Positions 15,082-22,945 of a DNA stretch of 25,761 nt are shown here, in pieces. A program made the translations under genes and the position numbers. The stretch spans positions 1-25,761 of the forward strand of contig JAESTE010000163.1 of NCBI GenBank assembly GCA_016763735.1, read 5' to 3'. The notes below the pieces were generated by a model, which was not told where the DNA came from, searched no databases, and saw only the letters and a list, made by a program, of their open reading frames with translations. Source of the stretch: Nitrospinaceae bacterium (GTDB lineage Bacteria; Nitrospinota; Nitrospinia; Nitrospinales; VA-1). The stretch's first letter is position 1. Each line of letters starts with the position of its first letter.

Positions 15082-15120
15082 AGATAACATATTCAATGTT
15101 CATTCCTTTGGTTTGTGTAT
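15076..15120 (+). terminator. Candidate 3'-processing region overlapping stop codon
   Basis: GAGTAAA includes the stop codon TAA. It is followed by AACATA, TGTTCATT, CCTTTG and GTTTGTGT, the same series as at 12407-12451. Two separate occurrences directly after coding sequence support a shared 3'-end signal. Confidence 0.4.
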
Positions 15121-15125
15121 ACACT

Positions 15126-15785
15126 CTATCGTGCCCGGAGGATTCTGCCCATCTTGGGGTAGAGGTGGCGCTCCCACGACATGAGCATGGTATGGAGCCG
15201 CACCATGAATCCGGCAATGATGACGGCCATGATGGCGTACCAGGCTCCGTGCACACGTACCGAGAAGGTAACAGCAGAGTCGTTGCGGCTGTTGTTGAAG
15301 CTTTGGATGGTGGCGGTGGCGTTCTGGTGGTGGAAGCTGACCAGCAGGGCCATGTTGATGGCGTCGACGCCCACCGCGTGCCACAGTTGCACCAGGAAGG
15401 TGTTGACGTGGTTGTCGTCTTGGTCGGTAGGTCCGTAGCGGTAGAGGACATGGTAGGCCATGAAGTTGGCCAGCAGGCTCCAGCCGGTCAGGGCCACAGC
15501 CATGATCCACCACTGCTCGGTGCTGAGCACATCCTTCTGTGCCAGCTCGGCCAGGGCAAACATGGCCAGGATGCCCGCGAAGAGGAAGTTGGCCGATTGC
15601 GTCATGTTGATCAGGTTCCAGAACTGCCAGCTCTGCACCTTCACGCTGGCCCGGCCACGTTCTTCAAACATGAGCTCTTGTCGTTCCAGTTTGGTGGCAC
15701 CGTTGCTCACCCCCGCGAGACCTTGTGTAAGGCCTCCGATCGCGTTGGTGAACCCACCCAGAAGATCTGCTGCGCCGCCGCTCAT
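15126..15785 (-). CDS. Four-TM membrane protein, 219 aa
   Basis: The first ATG (15785, MSGGAADLL) is used; the frame extends to a TTG at 15842. A Gly-rich, small-residue N-terminus (GGFTNAIGGLTQGLAG) precedes four hydrophobic segments at about 64-82, 90-115, 125-147 and 178-200. The loop between TM3 and TM4 carries several N-glycosylation sequons (NAT, NNS, NDS), which puts it on the lumenal or virion-outer face with both termini inside. Topology alone is compatible with MARVEL-like or other four-TM families, but no signature decides it. A TATA-like ATTATACT on this strand at about 15842-15849 lies about 60 bp upstream, the same distance as the TATA of the coiled-coil gene. Confidence 0.8.
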   Translation of the reverse strand: MSGGAADLLGGFTNAIGGLTQGLAGVSNGATKLERQELMFEERGRASVKVQSWQFWNLINMTQSANFLFAGILAMFALAELAQKDVLSTEQWWIMAVALTGWSLLANFMAYHVLYRYGPTDQDDNHVNTFLVQLWHAVGVDAINMALLVSFHHQNATATIQSFNNSRNDSAVTFSVRVHGAWYAIMAVIIAGFMVRLHTMLMSWERHLYPKMGRILRAR

Positions 15786-15995
15786 AGTGTCGGCTGCGGT
15801 GTGTGCGGTACGCCCCCGTGTAGTGTTTCCAGTCCAGGTCAAGTATAATGCCGGGGCGAGATCCTTTCAGGTCAGCCAACACCCCTGTTGGGACAGGGAG
15901 TCTTTGGCAACCATAAGAGGATTTGGGTGGTATGCACATGTGTTGACCACACCTCTACATCACAACGCGTGCGTGCCCTTCCCTTCGTGGGATGC
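15786..15995. other. Intergenic promoter region
   Basis: These 210 bp separate a minus-strand gene from a plus-strand gene. They contain TATAAT at 15844-15849, which reads as a TATA-like box for the minus-strand gene. Third-position bias is about 50 percent in the open frames here, so no coding is supported although long frames cross it. Confidence 0.5.
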
Positions 15996-16835
15996 ATGCA
16001 AACGGACCCGTCGCTGTCCAGTCCCCCCCGCCACTCCCCAGTCTTCCATACGTTCCCGAACCCCAGTGCCCCGTCGCCTTCGTCCAGGGAACACCAACCC
16101 CGCACGTGCTGGACTCGGTGGTTGAAGTTCTGCCGCCGTCCCTGCCCCCGCATGATTCCCGGACTTTCCCCCGTAAAGACCCCCATGTCGTCCAACACCG
16201 GGGTGACGTCAAAGGGGTCGTCGGCGGAGTTCAAGCAAGACACGATCAGCACCTTTACCTTCCCGAAGTCAGCTGGACACCTGGCGGTATACTTAATGGT
16301 CTTGTTGATGATGCTGATCATCTCCGGCAGTGTCAACCGAGCCTGGGCGGAGACCGTGGACCACCTGCTGGGCAAGGAAACAGGGTGGGACAGAATCGGG
16401 GCGCACTGGGGGTTCACCTCCCTCACGGTCGCGATCTTCCTGGTCCTCGGGTTCACCCTGTCGCGGATCGAAGAGAGGAAACGACAAGAGAAGCGAGCGC
16501 TCCAGGACCAGACCGGGGGACGGGTGTCGGACAGCCTCACCGACCAGGGCACGAAATCATTGTTACATCACCGCCACAATCTGGCCCAGGTCGTGTCTGG
16601 CGTGGCGGGTGTGAGTCTGTCGGGTCTCAGCCACGAGCTCAACACACTAATGAGCACTACCGGCGGACAGATGTCAACCTTCTCTCCGGCGATGGCCCCG
16701 GCCCCCGTCGGTTCACACTTCTCCTCCGGGCCGGGGCAGCGTGGTGCCGGGCAGGGTACCTTGAGTGGCGCCCGTACGGGCAGCAGGTTCGGGCGTGGGG
16801 GGCAAAGCACGTCCAATGTGGGCTACAGTTTCTAA
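15996..16835 (+). CDS. Two-TM membrane protein with Pro/Ser-rich N-terminus, 279 aa
   Basis: Third-position G/C jumps from about 50 to about 80 percent at the ATG at 15996, so this start is preferred over ATGs at 16152 and 16185, which would remove the basic, Pro-rich leader. The segments AVYLMVLLMMLIISG (about 94-108) and FTSLTVAIFLVLGFTL (about 139-154) are membrane helices. After them comes a charged stretch (RIEERKRQEKR) and a Ser/Gly-rich tail with GSRFGRGG, which looks disordered and cytoplasmic. SGSVNR after TM1 matches SGVVNR in the 162-aa protein nearby. The start is the least certain part. A different frame is also open through this gene, but with weaker bias. Confidence 0.7.
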   Translation: MQTDPSLSSPPRHSPVFHTFPNPSAPSPSSREHQPRTCWTRWLKFCRRPCPRMIPGLSPVKTPMSSNTGVTSKGSSAEFKQDTISTFTFPKSAGHLAVYLMVLLMMLIISGSVNRAWAETVDHLLGKETGWDRIGAHWGFTSLTVAIFLVLGFTLSRIEERKRQEKRALQDQTGGRVSDSLTDQGTKSLLHHRHNLAQVVSGVAGVSLSGLSHELNTLMSTTGGQMSTFSPAMAPAPVGSHFSSGPGQRGAGQGTLSGARTGSRFGRGGQSTSNVGYSF

Positions 16836-16876
16836 AGTACGAGCCGGTGGTGCGCCACACGGTCGTGGCAGGCAGC

Positions 16877-17953
16877 ATGCTCATTAGTCTGGTATGGGTG
16901 GTCTTGCTGTTGTGGGCCCTGCTCCGTATCCCGGGGGCTCAAGGCAGCGACGTGCCCTTGGCGTGCCCAGGTGTGCCGCGCTTCAGGCTCATGGCGCCTT
17001 GGCCCACACGTCGCATGCCCAGTGTCAGGGTCCAGACCGGGGGCTCGTGTGCTCCGGTGGTGCAGACCACGTGCATGACCCGAGTGAACGTGTACCGCGG
17101 CCAGCTGGACCCCTCAGGCTGGAACACATTCCTGGTGAACGTACCCGTGTGCCACCAGCCACCGGAAGCCGAGTGGTCGGTCAAGGTGTTCTGTTCGGGG
17201 GTGCCCAACACCGAACAGGTGGTACGCGAACCTGGGGTGGTCAACGCCACGTCGCCTCAGCTGGCAGACTGCCCCTTGGTGAACCTAGACTATACTATAC
17301 AAGACGAGACCGACTCGTGTGGCCCGGTGTGGCTCTCGTTGCGGATCGGACAGAACCCGTACACTGGAAAACCCGTACGTGTGTACCAGCGAGGCACAGT
17401 GCACGCGGCAGACGTGGTGTGGGACCCGGAACAGCACGAGGTGTGGACCGTATCGGTGCAGAGGCAAGACATGAACCGGCCCATGGTGTGGGACGTGTAC
17501 CCCCAGGACCTGCGTTGCCCCTCCTCTCACCTGACCCTGCCGCCCCTCGAGGCGTGTGTGCGCCCCGAACCCTTCACGCTCCGGTGGTCGGCGCACATGC
17601 CACTGTGGACCGCGGCCATGTGGTTCGTGGTGTTCGGCACCTTCCTCATCGGCCTGGCGTCCAGTGCATGGGTGACCTACCCGCGTGGAGGGGCCGTGGC
17701 CATGTCGTTGATCCTGGCCATGCACGTACCCTTGGCGGCGCACACCCCCTTCCTCTTGTACATGGCGGGCACGGGAGCCGCCATCACCCTCCCGCTGTTC
17801 CTCTTTGCCTGCCGCTCGGGGCGTGCTGTGTACGAAGGCGCGGCCAAGTTCCGCCTGCCCAGCCGCGCCACCACCGAGGGCATAGGGTTGTACGCCGTCT
17901 TCTGCCTGTTCCAAGCCATCATCCTTTCTCTGGCCATGGTCTTGCGTAGCTAA
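16877..17953 (+). CDS. Glycoprotein with signal peptide, Cys-rich ectodomain and four C-terminal TMs
   Basis: The chosen ATG (16877) is followed directly by a textbook signal peptide (LISLVWVVLLLWALLRIPGAQG). The frame is open much further upstream, but that part overlaps another gene in a different phase. The ectodomain (about 23-235) has around 12 Cys, one clear sequon (NAT) and a beta-rich look. Four hydrophobic segments follow (about 238-260, 268-285, 292-312 and 335-355). A large disulfide-bonded ectodomain with a polytopic base suggests an envelope glycoprotein or receptor-like protein. I recognise no family. It begins 41 bp after the two-TM gene. AGTAAA at about 17975 may end its transcript. 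Confidence 0.82.
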   Translation: MLISLVWVVLLLWALLRIPGAQGSDVPLACPGVPRFRLMAPWPTRRMPSVRVQTGGSCAPVVQTTCMTRVNVYRGQLDPSGWNTFLVNVPVCHQPPEAEWSVKVFCSGVPNTEQVVREPGVVNATSPQLADCPLVNLDYTIQDETDSCGPVWLSLRIGQNPYTGKPVRVYQRGTVHAADVVWDPEQHEVWTVSVQRQDMNRPMVWDVYPQDLRCPSSHLTLPPLEACVRPEPFTLRWSAHMPLWTAAMWFVVFGTFLIGLASSAWVTYPRGGAVAMSLILAMHVPLAAHTPFLLYMAGTGAAITLPLFLFACRSGRAVYEGAAKFRLPSRATTEGIGLYAVFCLFQAIILSLAMVLRS

Positions 17954-18023
17954 CACATTCGTGCACCGCGGCAAAGTAAAACACTGGGTTTATAGCTAAA
18001 CACACCCCGTGCCTCCCTACTGG

Positions 18024-18704
18024 ATGACCACCCCCTACGAAGGGGCGGTGGCCTTCGAGCACCTGACACATGCCCAGTGGTTTGTCTTGCTGAGCAACGT
18101 CGCCTTCTTCCTCACGGCCTGGTTCGCCCTGCGCCGCAAACAATGGATCCGTACCGTAGGGTTCGTGCTGGTGGTCCCGGCCTCCTTTGTCTTCCATCTG
18201 GCCGTGGACACCACCGTCATCAAGTCCGAGTTCCGCTGGGAGATGGCCGACACCGTGGCGTCTGTGTACATGTCTGTGACCATTGTCATGCTCATGGCCC
18301 ACTTCCACAACCAGCTGACGGAGCTGGTGATCGAACTCTGTATGGTGCCCATCATCGTGTGGGTCTCGTACCTGCTGGTGGTGTGGAGCCACCCCGACTG
18401 GAAGTTTATCTTCCCACCCTTGGCAGTCTTTGTGGTCATTGTCGTGCCGACTTGGCTCGTACACGGCCTGCCCCCGGCCCGTATACCCTGGCTCATGGCC
18501 GGCCTGGTGCTCACCCTCACTGGCGTGGCCTTCTTCATGTTCACCCCGCTCATGTTCCAAAAAGGTCCCCAATACCGGCAACGAGACTTGGTGTTCCACG
18601 GGCTGTGGCACCTGCTCAGTGGCGTGGGCAGCGGGTTCCTGATCTACGCGCTACGGGACCCCCATTTGCTCAACGACTACACGTTCATGGGCGATATCGT
18701 GTAA
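18024..18704 (+). CDS. Seven-TM CREST-superfamily protein (TMEM8/PGAP6-like), putative hydrolase
   Basis: The first ATG (18024) gives 226 aa; the frame upstream has only GTG. Seven hydrophobic helices fill the protein. The residues that define the CREST superfamily (alkaline ceramidases, PAQR receptors, Per1/PGAP3, TMEM8/PGAP6) all seem present and in order: Ser24 in LLSNVAFF (TM1), His58 and Asp62 in SFVFHLAVD (TM2), Asp76 at the start of TM3, and His192/His196 in HGLWH (TM7). In that family they hold a zinc ion and hydrolyse amide or ester bonds of membrane lipids. LSNxxFF, FxHxxxD and HxxWH are closest to the TMEM8/DUF3522 and ceramidase branches. An active lipid or GPI-anchor hydrolase is plausible, but the substrate is unknown. 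TTTATAGC at about 17989 may be its TATA element. Confidence 0.82.
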   Translation: MTTPYEGAVAFEHLTHAQWFVLLSNVAFFLTAWFALRRKQWIRTVGFVLVVPASFVFHLAVDTTVIKSEFRWEMADTVASVYMSVTIVMLMAHFHNQLTELVIELCMVPIIVWVSYLLVVWSHPDWKFIFPPLAVFVVIVVPTWLVHGLPPARIPWLMAGLVLTLTGVAFFMFTPLMFQKGPQYRQRDLVFHGLWHLLSGVGSGFLIYALRDPHLLNDYTFMGDIV

Positions 18705-18822
18705 CCTACCGGTTCTTGTTTCGTGTTCGTTCAAACAAATGAAACTTTGCATAAGTCGTGATGTGCGTGCTCCGTGAGTACACGACGTCCCAAGGCGGTA
18801 TAGACTCTCTGTTCTGGGCACC

Positions 18823-19365
18823 ATGTGGTACAGCAACTACAACCCCGGGGTTGGCAGCACGTTGATCCATGTGATCACCACTGCCTTCTTCTTCTGGTCC
18901 GTGATGGACGCACACTGGTTCGAGGACACCACCACCAAGTGCCACGAGGGAATCTTCCTGAAGCGTTGCCCGGGAGACAGCTCCCCTGAGAAACTCACCA
19001 ACCTGCAACCCGAACAACAAGCGGCTCAAGTCCTGATCCCCATCTGCGTCGGACTGGCAGCCATGCTCATGATCGGATCGTTCCATCAATGGGGCAAGCT
19101 GCGCGTGGACGGAGAGGAGCACATTGCATTCGTGGCGTCACGCGGCACACTCGCGTTCCTGCTGGTGGGGTCAGCATGGGCCGCCTTCGGTCTGCTGCAT
19201 TCCGTTCACAACACCAAATTTGTCAACGAGGAGTTGGATCAACTGTATCTCTTTTGGATCTTCCTGGTGGCCGCTATTCTGGCTACACTGGACCTGTTCA
19301 CAGGACAGTTCCCCAGCTTCCTGCGCAACAACTACTCCAGCCAGGGGTACGCGTCTGGAGTATAA
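18823..19365 (+). CDS. Claudin/PMP22-like four-TM protein, 180 aa
   Basis: The start is the ATG at 18823 (gcaccATG). The layout is TM1 (about 11-29), a first loop with Trp32, Cys40, Gly43 and Cys49, TM2 (about 67-86), TM3 (about 108-126), a short second loop and TM4 (about 141-160). Claudins, PMP22, EMP and CACNG proteins have a Trp and two Cys in the first loop followed by LxxLQAARAL into TM2; here the sequence is LTNLQPEQQAAQVL. The end of the second loop (FVNEELDQLYLFW) also parallels the claudin FYNP...G-x-x-LYxGW stretch. The exact GLW-x2-C motif is not kept. In hosts these proteins form junctions or regulate membrane partners, so a viral copy could act in the envelope, in cell contact or in fusion. 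The match is by eye and fairly strong. Confidence 0.83.
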   Translation: MWYSNYNPGVGSTLIHVITTAFFFWSVMDAHWFEDTTTKCHEGIFLKRCPGDSSPEKLTNLQPEQQAAQVLIPICVGLAAMLMIGSFHQWGKLRVDGEEHIAFVASRGTLAFLLVGSAWAAFGLLHSVHNTKFVNEELDQLYLFWIFLVAAILATLDLFTGQFPSFLRNNYSSQGYASGV

Positions 19366-19367
19366 GC

Positions 19368-19955
19368 TCAAGTGGAGTAGGCGCCCGGGCCCCCTGCGCC
19401 GGATGTACACACCACCTCAACCGTTTTGTCACCCTGTCCGCTGTCGCTCCCTCCCCCTCCCCCGCTGTCCTTGCTATGGACACTGTCCGCGCGGTCGTCG
19501 TAGACTAAGTCAAAGTCGTCTTCGTCTTCGTCTCGGTTGCCCAGTGGCGCCTCGTCTCCCAATACACATCCCCCGCATCGATATATTCCCGTGACTTCTT
19601 GGTTGGCGCTGCGCCGTGAACACTGGCAGCACAACGCCCAGGGCTGCTGCAACACGTAGTAGTTCTTGCACTCCATCCCGAACGCACACACCCAGTCTTC
19701 TCCCCCGTCACGCGACATAGGCTCCGTGCACATGCAGCACTGGATACGGTGCACGGTACAGCGACCCCAGTGTTCGTACACACAAACGTCGCACATGGCC
19801 ACGCAACAGGTCTTCTCGTTACAGAAGGTCAGTTCACGGTGGGACTTGTACTCCATACGTTCGCCACAGCCGCCACAGCACCTCCCTGTGCGCTTGACCG
19901 GTCGGGGCGAGGACTCAGAGTCATCTTCGTCGTCACGTGGATGCACTCGGGGCAT
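19368..19955 (-). CDS. Cys-rich putative zinc-binding protein, 195 aa
   Basis: The ATG at 19955 opens a protein with a short acidic start, a basic patch (RPVKRTGR) and then about 105 residues (26-130) with some 20 Cys plus His. Groupings include CCGGC, CCVAMCDVC, CCMC, CCQC and CGGC. Two or three interleaved zinc sites of RING, TRAF or treble-clef type are likely, but the ligand pattern matches no RING I can name. The C-terminus is acidic and Gly-rich, as in transcriptional regulators. The stop is 2 bp from the stop of the convergent claudin-like gene. Its promoter is shared with the 549-aa gene and holds the GTCGAC array. Confidence 0.8.
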   Translation of the reverse strand: MPRVHPRDDEDDSESSPRPVKRTGRCCGGCGERMEYKSHRELTFCNEKTCCVAMCDVCVYEHWGRCTVHRIQCCMCTEPMSRDGGEDWVCAFGMECKNYYVLQQPWALCCQCSRRSANQEVTGIYRCGGCVLGDEAPLGNRDEDEDDFDLVYDDRADSVHSKDSGGGGGSDSGQGDKTVEVVCTSGAGGPGAYST

Positions 19956-19993
19956 GGTCGAATGAAAGTGTGTCGTCTCCGTGCGCCCACATA

Positions 19994-20059
19994 GTCGACA
20001 TCACCTCGTGTCGACTTTTTACTCGGTCGACTTTCTTGGTGTCGACTTTCAGAATCGAC
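19994..20059. promoter_or_regulatory. GTCGAC box array, divergent promoter 1
   Basis: GTCGAC starts at 19994, 20010, 20026 and 20041, and an ATCGAC at 20054, so the spacings are 16, 16, 15 and 13 bp. Most boxes are followed by TTT or ATC. The last pair, GTCGACTTTCAGAATCGAC, is nearly identical to a pair in the other array. Three GTCAAC variants lie between the array and the ATG at 20168. The roughly 1.5-turn period suggests cooperative binding of a dimeric factor. Confidence 0.72.
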
Positions 20060-20167
20060 ACTTCTCAACCCAGTGTGCCGCGTACATCCTCGATCACTTC
20101 CAACTTGTCAATTCGTTCACAACCCACTGGTCAACCCGGTCTTCAAAAGTCAACACACTTCGTCAAC

Positions 20168-21817
20168 ATGTGCGACCCTCCCCAGCCCAACTACTCCTCT
20201 CAGTCTCCTGTCCATGGCATGGACGACGAAGACGATGACGATGTCTCCGAGGCCCCGTTGACCCAGAAACGGTCCCGTGCAGGCACCCGCAACAAGCGCA
20301 ACCGCAAGCGCACCAAGGTGGTCGACGCAGACGTGGTGGTCGACGGCACCGAAGAGGACGACGACGGCGAGTTGTCGGACCATGCCCACGAAGAACAAGT
20401 CCAGGAAGAACAGGCTGACGCCAAGAAGTACCTGAACAGGCGCCGGTCTCCTCGGTCGGACCCGGCCAAGAAAGCCACCCGCACAGACGAGACCTTTGCC
20501 GCCGAGGTGCAGCTGCCTACTCCCTCTACCTCTACCGTGTCCACCGAGGTCCCTTCTCCGCCCCAGGACATGGACGTGGACGTGGTGGCAGTTGGAGTCG
20601 TGCATGTACCCACCACGCAGGTGGATCCGCCCGTGGAAGAGAAGAAACAAGTGGTGGCGCCCGAGCCCGTCCCGTCCTTTTACAAGTGGTCCGACCCCAA
20701 CCTTAAGATGAAGAACGAGCTGAAGCTTTACTTTGAGAACATAGACCCCCACAAGGACATCACCTTCACCGAGGCGGCACGTAAGAACGGGGCCGAGTAC
20801 TCCGTGTACGCCAACGACATCAAGAACGGGCTACTGGGCGTGTCGGTGTGGTCTCCCCTTTTCACCGCGTCGTTCGTACGCATGTATCCCCTGGGCAACT
20901 GGGCCGAACACTTCCCCCTGGACAAGTACCCGGCGCATGCACTCAAGGATGCACGCTTCAGCATGTCGGCCCGTGCCAAACCCACCTGGACCCGTGAAGT
21001 GGCCAACGAACGGGGGGTGGACAAGCACATGCTCAAGTTCTTTGAGTGGCTGCGTGTGTTGCGCACCCGACTCGGGGCCTTCATGATCGAGCACCAGACC
21101 ACGTCGGGGTCGAGCATGTATCGCAGAGCCTTCGCCGGGTGCGTTGAAGCAGACAAGGACCCCACCAACAAGGAAGTTTTTGCCAAATACTTTGACAAGC
21201 ACTGCCTGGCCAAGAACGTCAAGCCTCGCATGACCAAGGACTTGCCACCCGTTGAGGTGCCTGACACAGACAGCGTGTCGTTCGGGGCCAGTGTGTTCCG
21301 TGAAGTCGAGGACAAGCGTGGTTCAGCCATCCGCAGCTCGCCTTACATAGCGCCCCACCCCGAGATCGCCAAGATGCTTGACCGTAACTTTGTGTACCGA
21401 GACATCAAGCTGTGGAACGCCGCGGACCTCCGCGCCGACGCCGACGGCAACCTGACACCTGTGCCTATGTGTGACCGCAAGCTCGAGGACGACGACCTCA
21501 TCTCTCTGCAGATCCGCATCTCGCCGTACAGTTCCAGCGGACAACCGCCCAAGTGTGGTCTGGCGCTGCAACCCATGGGCGTCATGTTCTTCCGTGCGTC
21601 GTCTGGAATCTCACACATCGAACGGTTCACTGACGACGTGTCGCCTCGAGGGCTCACCAGCTTTGGACCTGCCGTGGCCAGCAGCTACGCGCTCACGGCC
21701 CGCGACAACCTCTTCACCGAGTCACGTCTGGTCAGCAGCGAAGCCGACCGGGTGCTGGCTGACGCAGAGGCTGCCTACGCGGCCCAACTGAAGCCCAAGG
21801 CTGTCCCGTTAGACTAG
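20168..21817 (+). CDS. 549-aa nuclear-type protein, possible DNA-binding protein
   Basis: The start is the first ATG after the GTCGAC array (cgtcaacATG). Residues 1-165 are low complexity: an acidic run, a basic nuclear-signal-like stretch (KRNRKRTK), more acid, and Pro/Val-rich spacers. Residues of about 170-549 are globular and rich in aromatic and basic residues (FYKW, KYFDKHCLAK). A late segment of alternating hydrophobics (DLISLQIRISPYSS, then CGLALQPMGVMFF) could be a beta-barrel like those of single-strand DNA-binding proteins. That last point is a guess from pattern only. No enzyme motif is visible. It is divergent from a Cys-rich gene and followed after 70 bp by the SR-rich gene. Confidence 0.82.
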   Translation: MCDPPQPNYSSQSPVHGMDDEDDDDVSEAPLTQKRSRAGTRNKRNRKRTKVVDADVVVDGTEEDDDGELSDHAHEEQVQEEQADAKKYLNRRRSPRSDPAKKATRTDETFAAEVQLPTPSTSTVSTEVPSPPQDMDVDVVAVGVVHVPTTQVDPPVEEKKQVVAPEPVPSFYKWSDPNLKMKNELKLYFENIDPHKDITFTEAARKNGAEYSVYANDIKNGLLGVSVWSPLFTASFVRMYPLGNWAEHFPLDKYPAHALKDARFSMSARAKPTWTREVANERGVDKHMLKFFEWLRVLRTRLGAFMIEHQTTSGSSMYRRAFAGCVEADKDPTNKEVFAKYFDKHCLAKNVKPRMTKDLPPVEVPDTDSVSFGASVFREVEDKRGSAIRSSPYIAPHPEIAKMLDRNFVYRDIKLWNAADLRADADGNLTPVPMCDRKLEDDDLISLQIRISPYSSSGQPPKCGLALQPMGVMFFRASSGISHIERFTDDVSPRGLTSFGPAVASSYALTARDNLFTESRLVSSEADRVLADAEAAYAAQLKPKAVPLD

Positions 21818-21887
21818 TGTATTAGTTGAGGGTCTGTGGAACATATCCGTCCACTTGTTGTAACGTACTAAACATCCCCTTGACTCT

Positions 21888-22916
21888 ATGACGCAGCAAC
21901 AAACGCGCAGCTTCCTGCTGGGGTCGGTGAACACTGTAACTGTACCCTTGCCCATGCATCCGGCCAACTCATGGGAGTGTCCCCCTCCCATACCAGAAGT
22001 CAAAGCCACGGCTCTTCCGCCTCCCCCTGCACCCGTAAGCTTCCGTCACGCGCCCCGTCGTCGCTCCAGGTCTCCGCCCCGTCACTACTCCAGCGCTCCA
22101 CGTCGTCCACGGAGCCGCAGCCGCTCCCCTATACCACACAAGAGCCTGTCGCATTATGTGGTGGAGACCGAAGAAGAACTGGCGGAACACATGGGCGCGC
22201 CGGCCGCGTGGGGACCTATGCTGTACCACGTACGCGACGCCGTGACACGCACCCTTCCTCAGTGTCCGCGGGTACACATGACCGCGTCCGTGGAAACCGA
22301 CACGGTGACGGTACAGGTTTTCCTGCACTGTTCCATGGAGTTTAGCCTGTTCCCTCTGTTGCGCACCCGCCTGCTCAAGGTGGCCCTGCTCGAGGGATGG
22401 GAACTGAGGAAGAGCCGGGACGGGGTGGACTTGTACATGAGACTGCGTCCGCTCAAGGGAGACGACCGGGACCTGCCTCAATCCCAAATCTGGTCCTTGT
22501 TCCCCTCCCTGTCCAACGCGCTCCTCGACCAAATGGACCCTCCGTCCAAGGACGAGTTCGACGCGGCACACGAAGCCATACACGCTGTGTTGCACCAACG
22601 CGTGGGCCACGACGACTTCCAGAACTTTGCCATTGTCATCTACCTGGCGTTGGCGTACGCCGTCTACAGCGCCTCGTACCGGACCCCGGTGGCACCTGAA
22701 GACCTTACCATGTCTGTGGAGTGGTCAAGTGTCACGGGGCGTCTGCAGATCAAGCTACGTGGTGTGCACAGCTTCACGTCGGCCCAGACCCTCAAGGTGT
22801 TCACCCAGATTGGACCCGTGCAACGCAGCCTCTACCGACTGCAAGCCACCTGGATCGTGCCCGACCACACTCTGTGTTTCTCTATGCTCAACCCGGCCGC
22901 GTCATTAGCGATTTGA
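21888..22916 (+). CDS. SR-rich protein, 342 aa
   Basis: The ATG at 21888 opens a protein with a Pro-rich N-terminus. Residues 57-81 form an Arg/Ser tract (RRRSRSPPRHYSS and PRRPRSRSRSP), the kind phosphorylated by SRPK kinases in host splicing factors and in some viral RNA export or transactivator proteins. Residues of about 90-342 form a globular domain with no RRM signature (no RNP motifs found). An effect on host splicing, RNA export or viral gene control is plausible because the tract can recruit SR-binding proteins; this is inference. The gene is convergent with the 601-aa gene, with 29 bp between stops. Confidence 0.82.
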   Translation: MTQQQTRSFLLGSVNTVTVPLPMHPANSWECPPPIPEVKATALPPPPAPVSFRHAPRRRSRSPPRHYSSAPRRPRSRSRSPIPHKSLSHYVVETEEELAEHMGAPAAWGPMLYHVRDAVTRTLPQCPRVHMTASVETDTVTVQVFLHCSMEFSLFPLLRTRLLKVALLEGWELRKSRDGVDLYMRLRPLKGDDRDLPQSQIWSLFPSLSNALLDQMDPPSKDEFDAAHEAIHAVLHQRVGHDDFQNFAIVIYLALAYAVYSASYRTPVAPEDLTMSVEWSSVTGRLQIKLRGVHSFTSAQTLKVFTQIGPVQRSLYRLQATWIVPDHTLCFSMLNPAASLAI

Positions 22917-22945
22917 CTTGGACAACAAAGTGTATTGTACTGTTT

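Noticed and set aside
15872..16552. Antisense 226-codon frame that reads fairly naturally
   Set aside because: Its wobble positions coincide with those of the plus-strand gene, so it inherits the bias. Beyond 15996 the bias drops, which fits the plus-strand start and not a minus-strand gene ending at 15872.
15992..16876. Long open frame that would extend the 16877 glycoprotein by 295 residues at its N-terminus
   Set aside because: It overlaps the two-TM gene in another phase, has weaker third-position bias (about 65 against 80 percent), reads as Pro/His/Gly-rich shadow sequence, and would bury a clear signal peptide.
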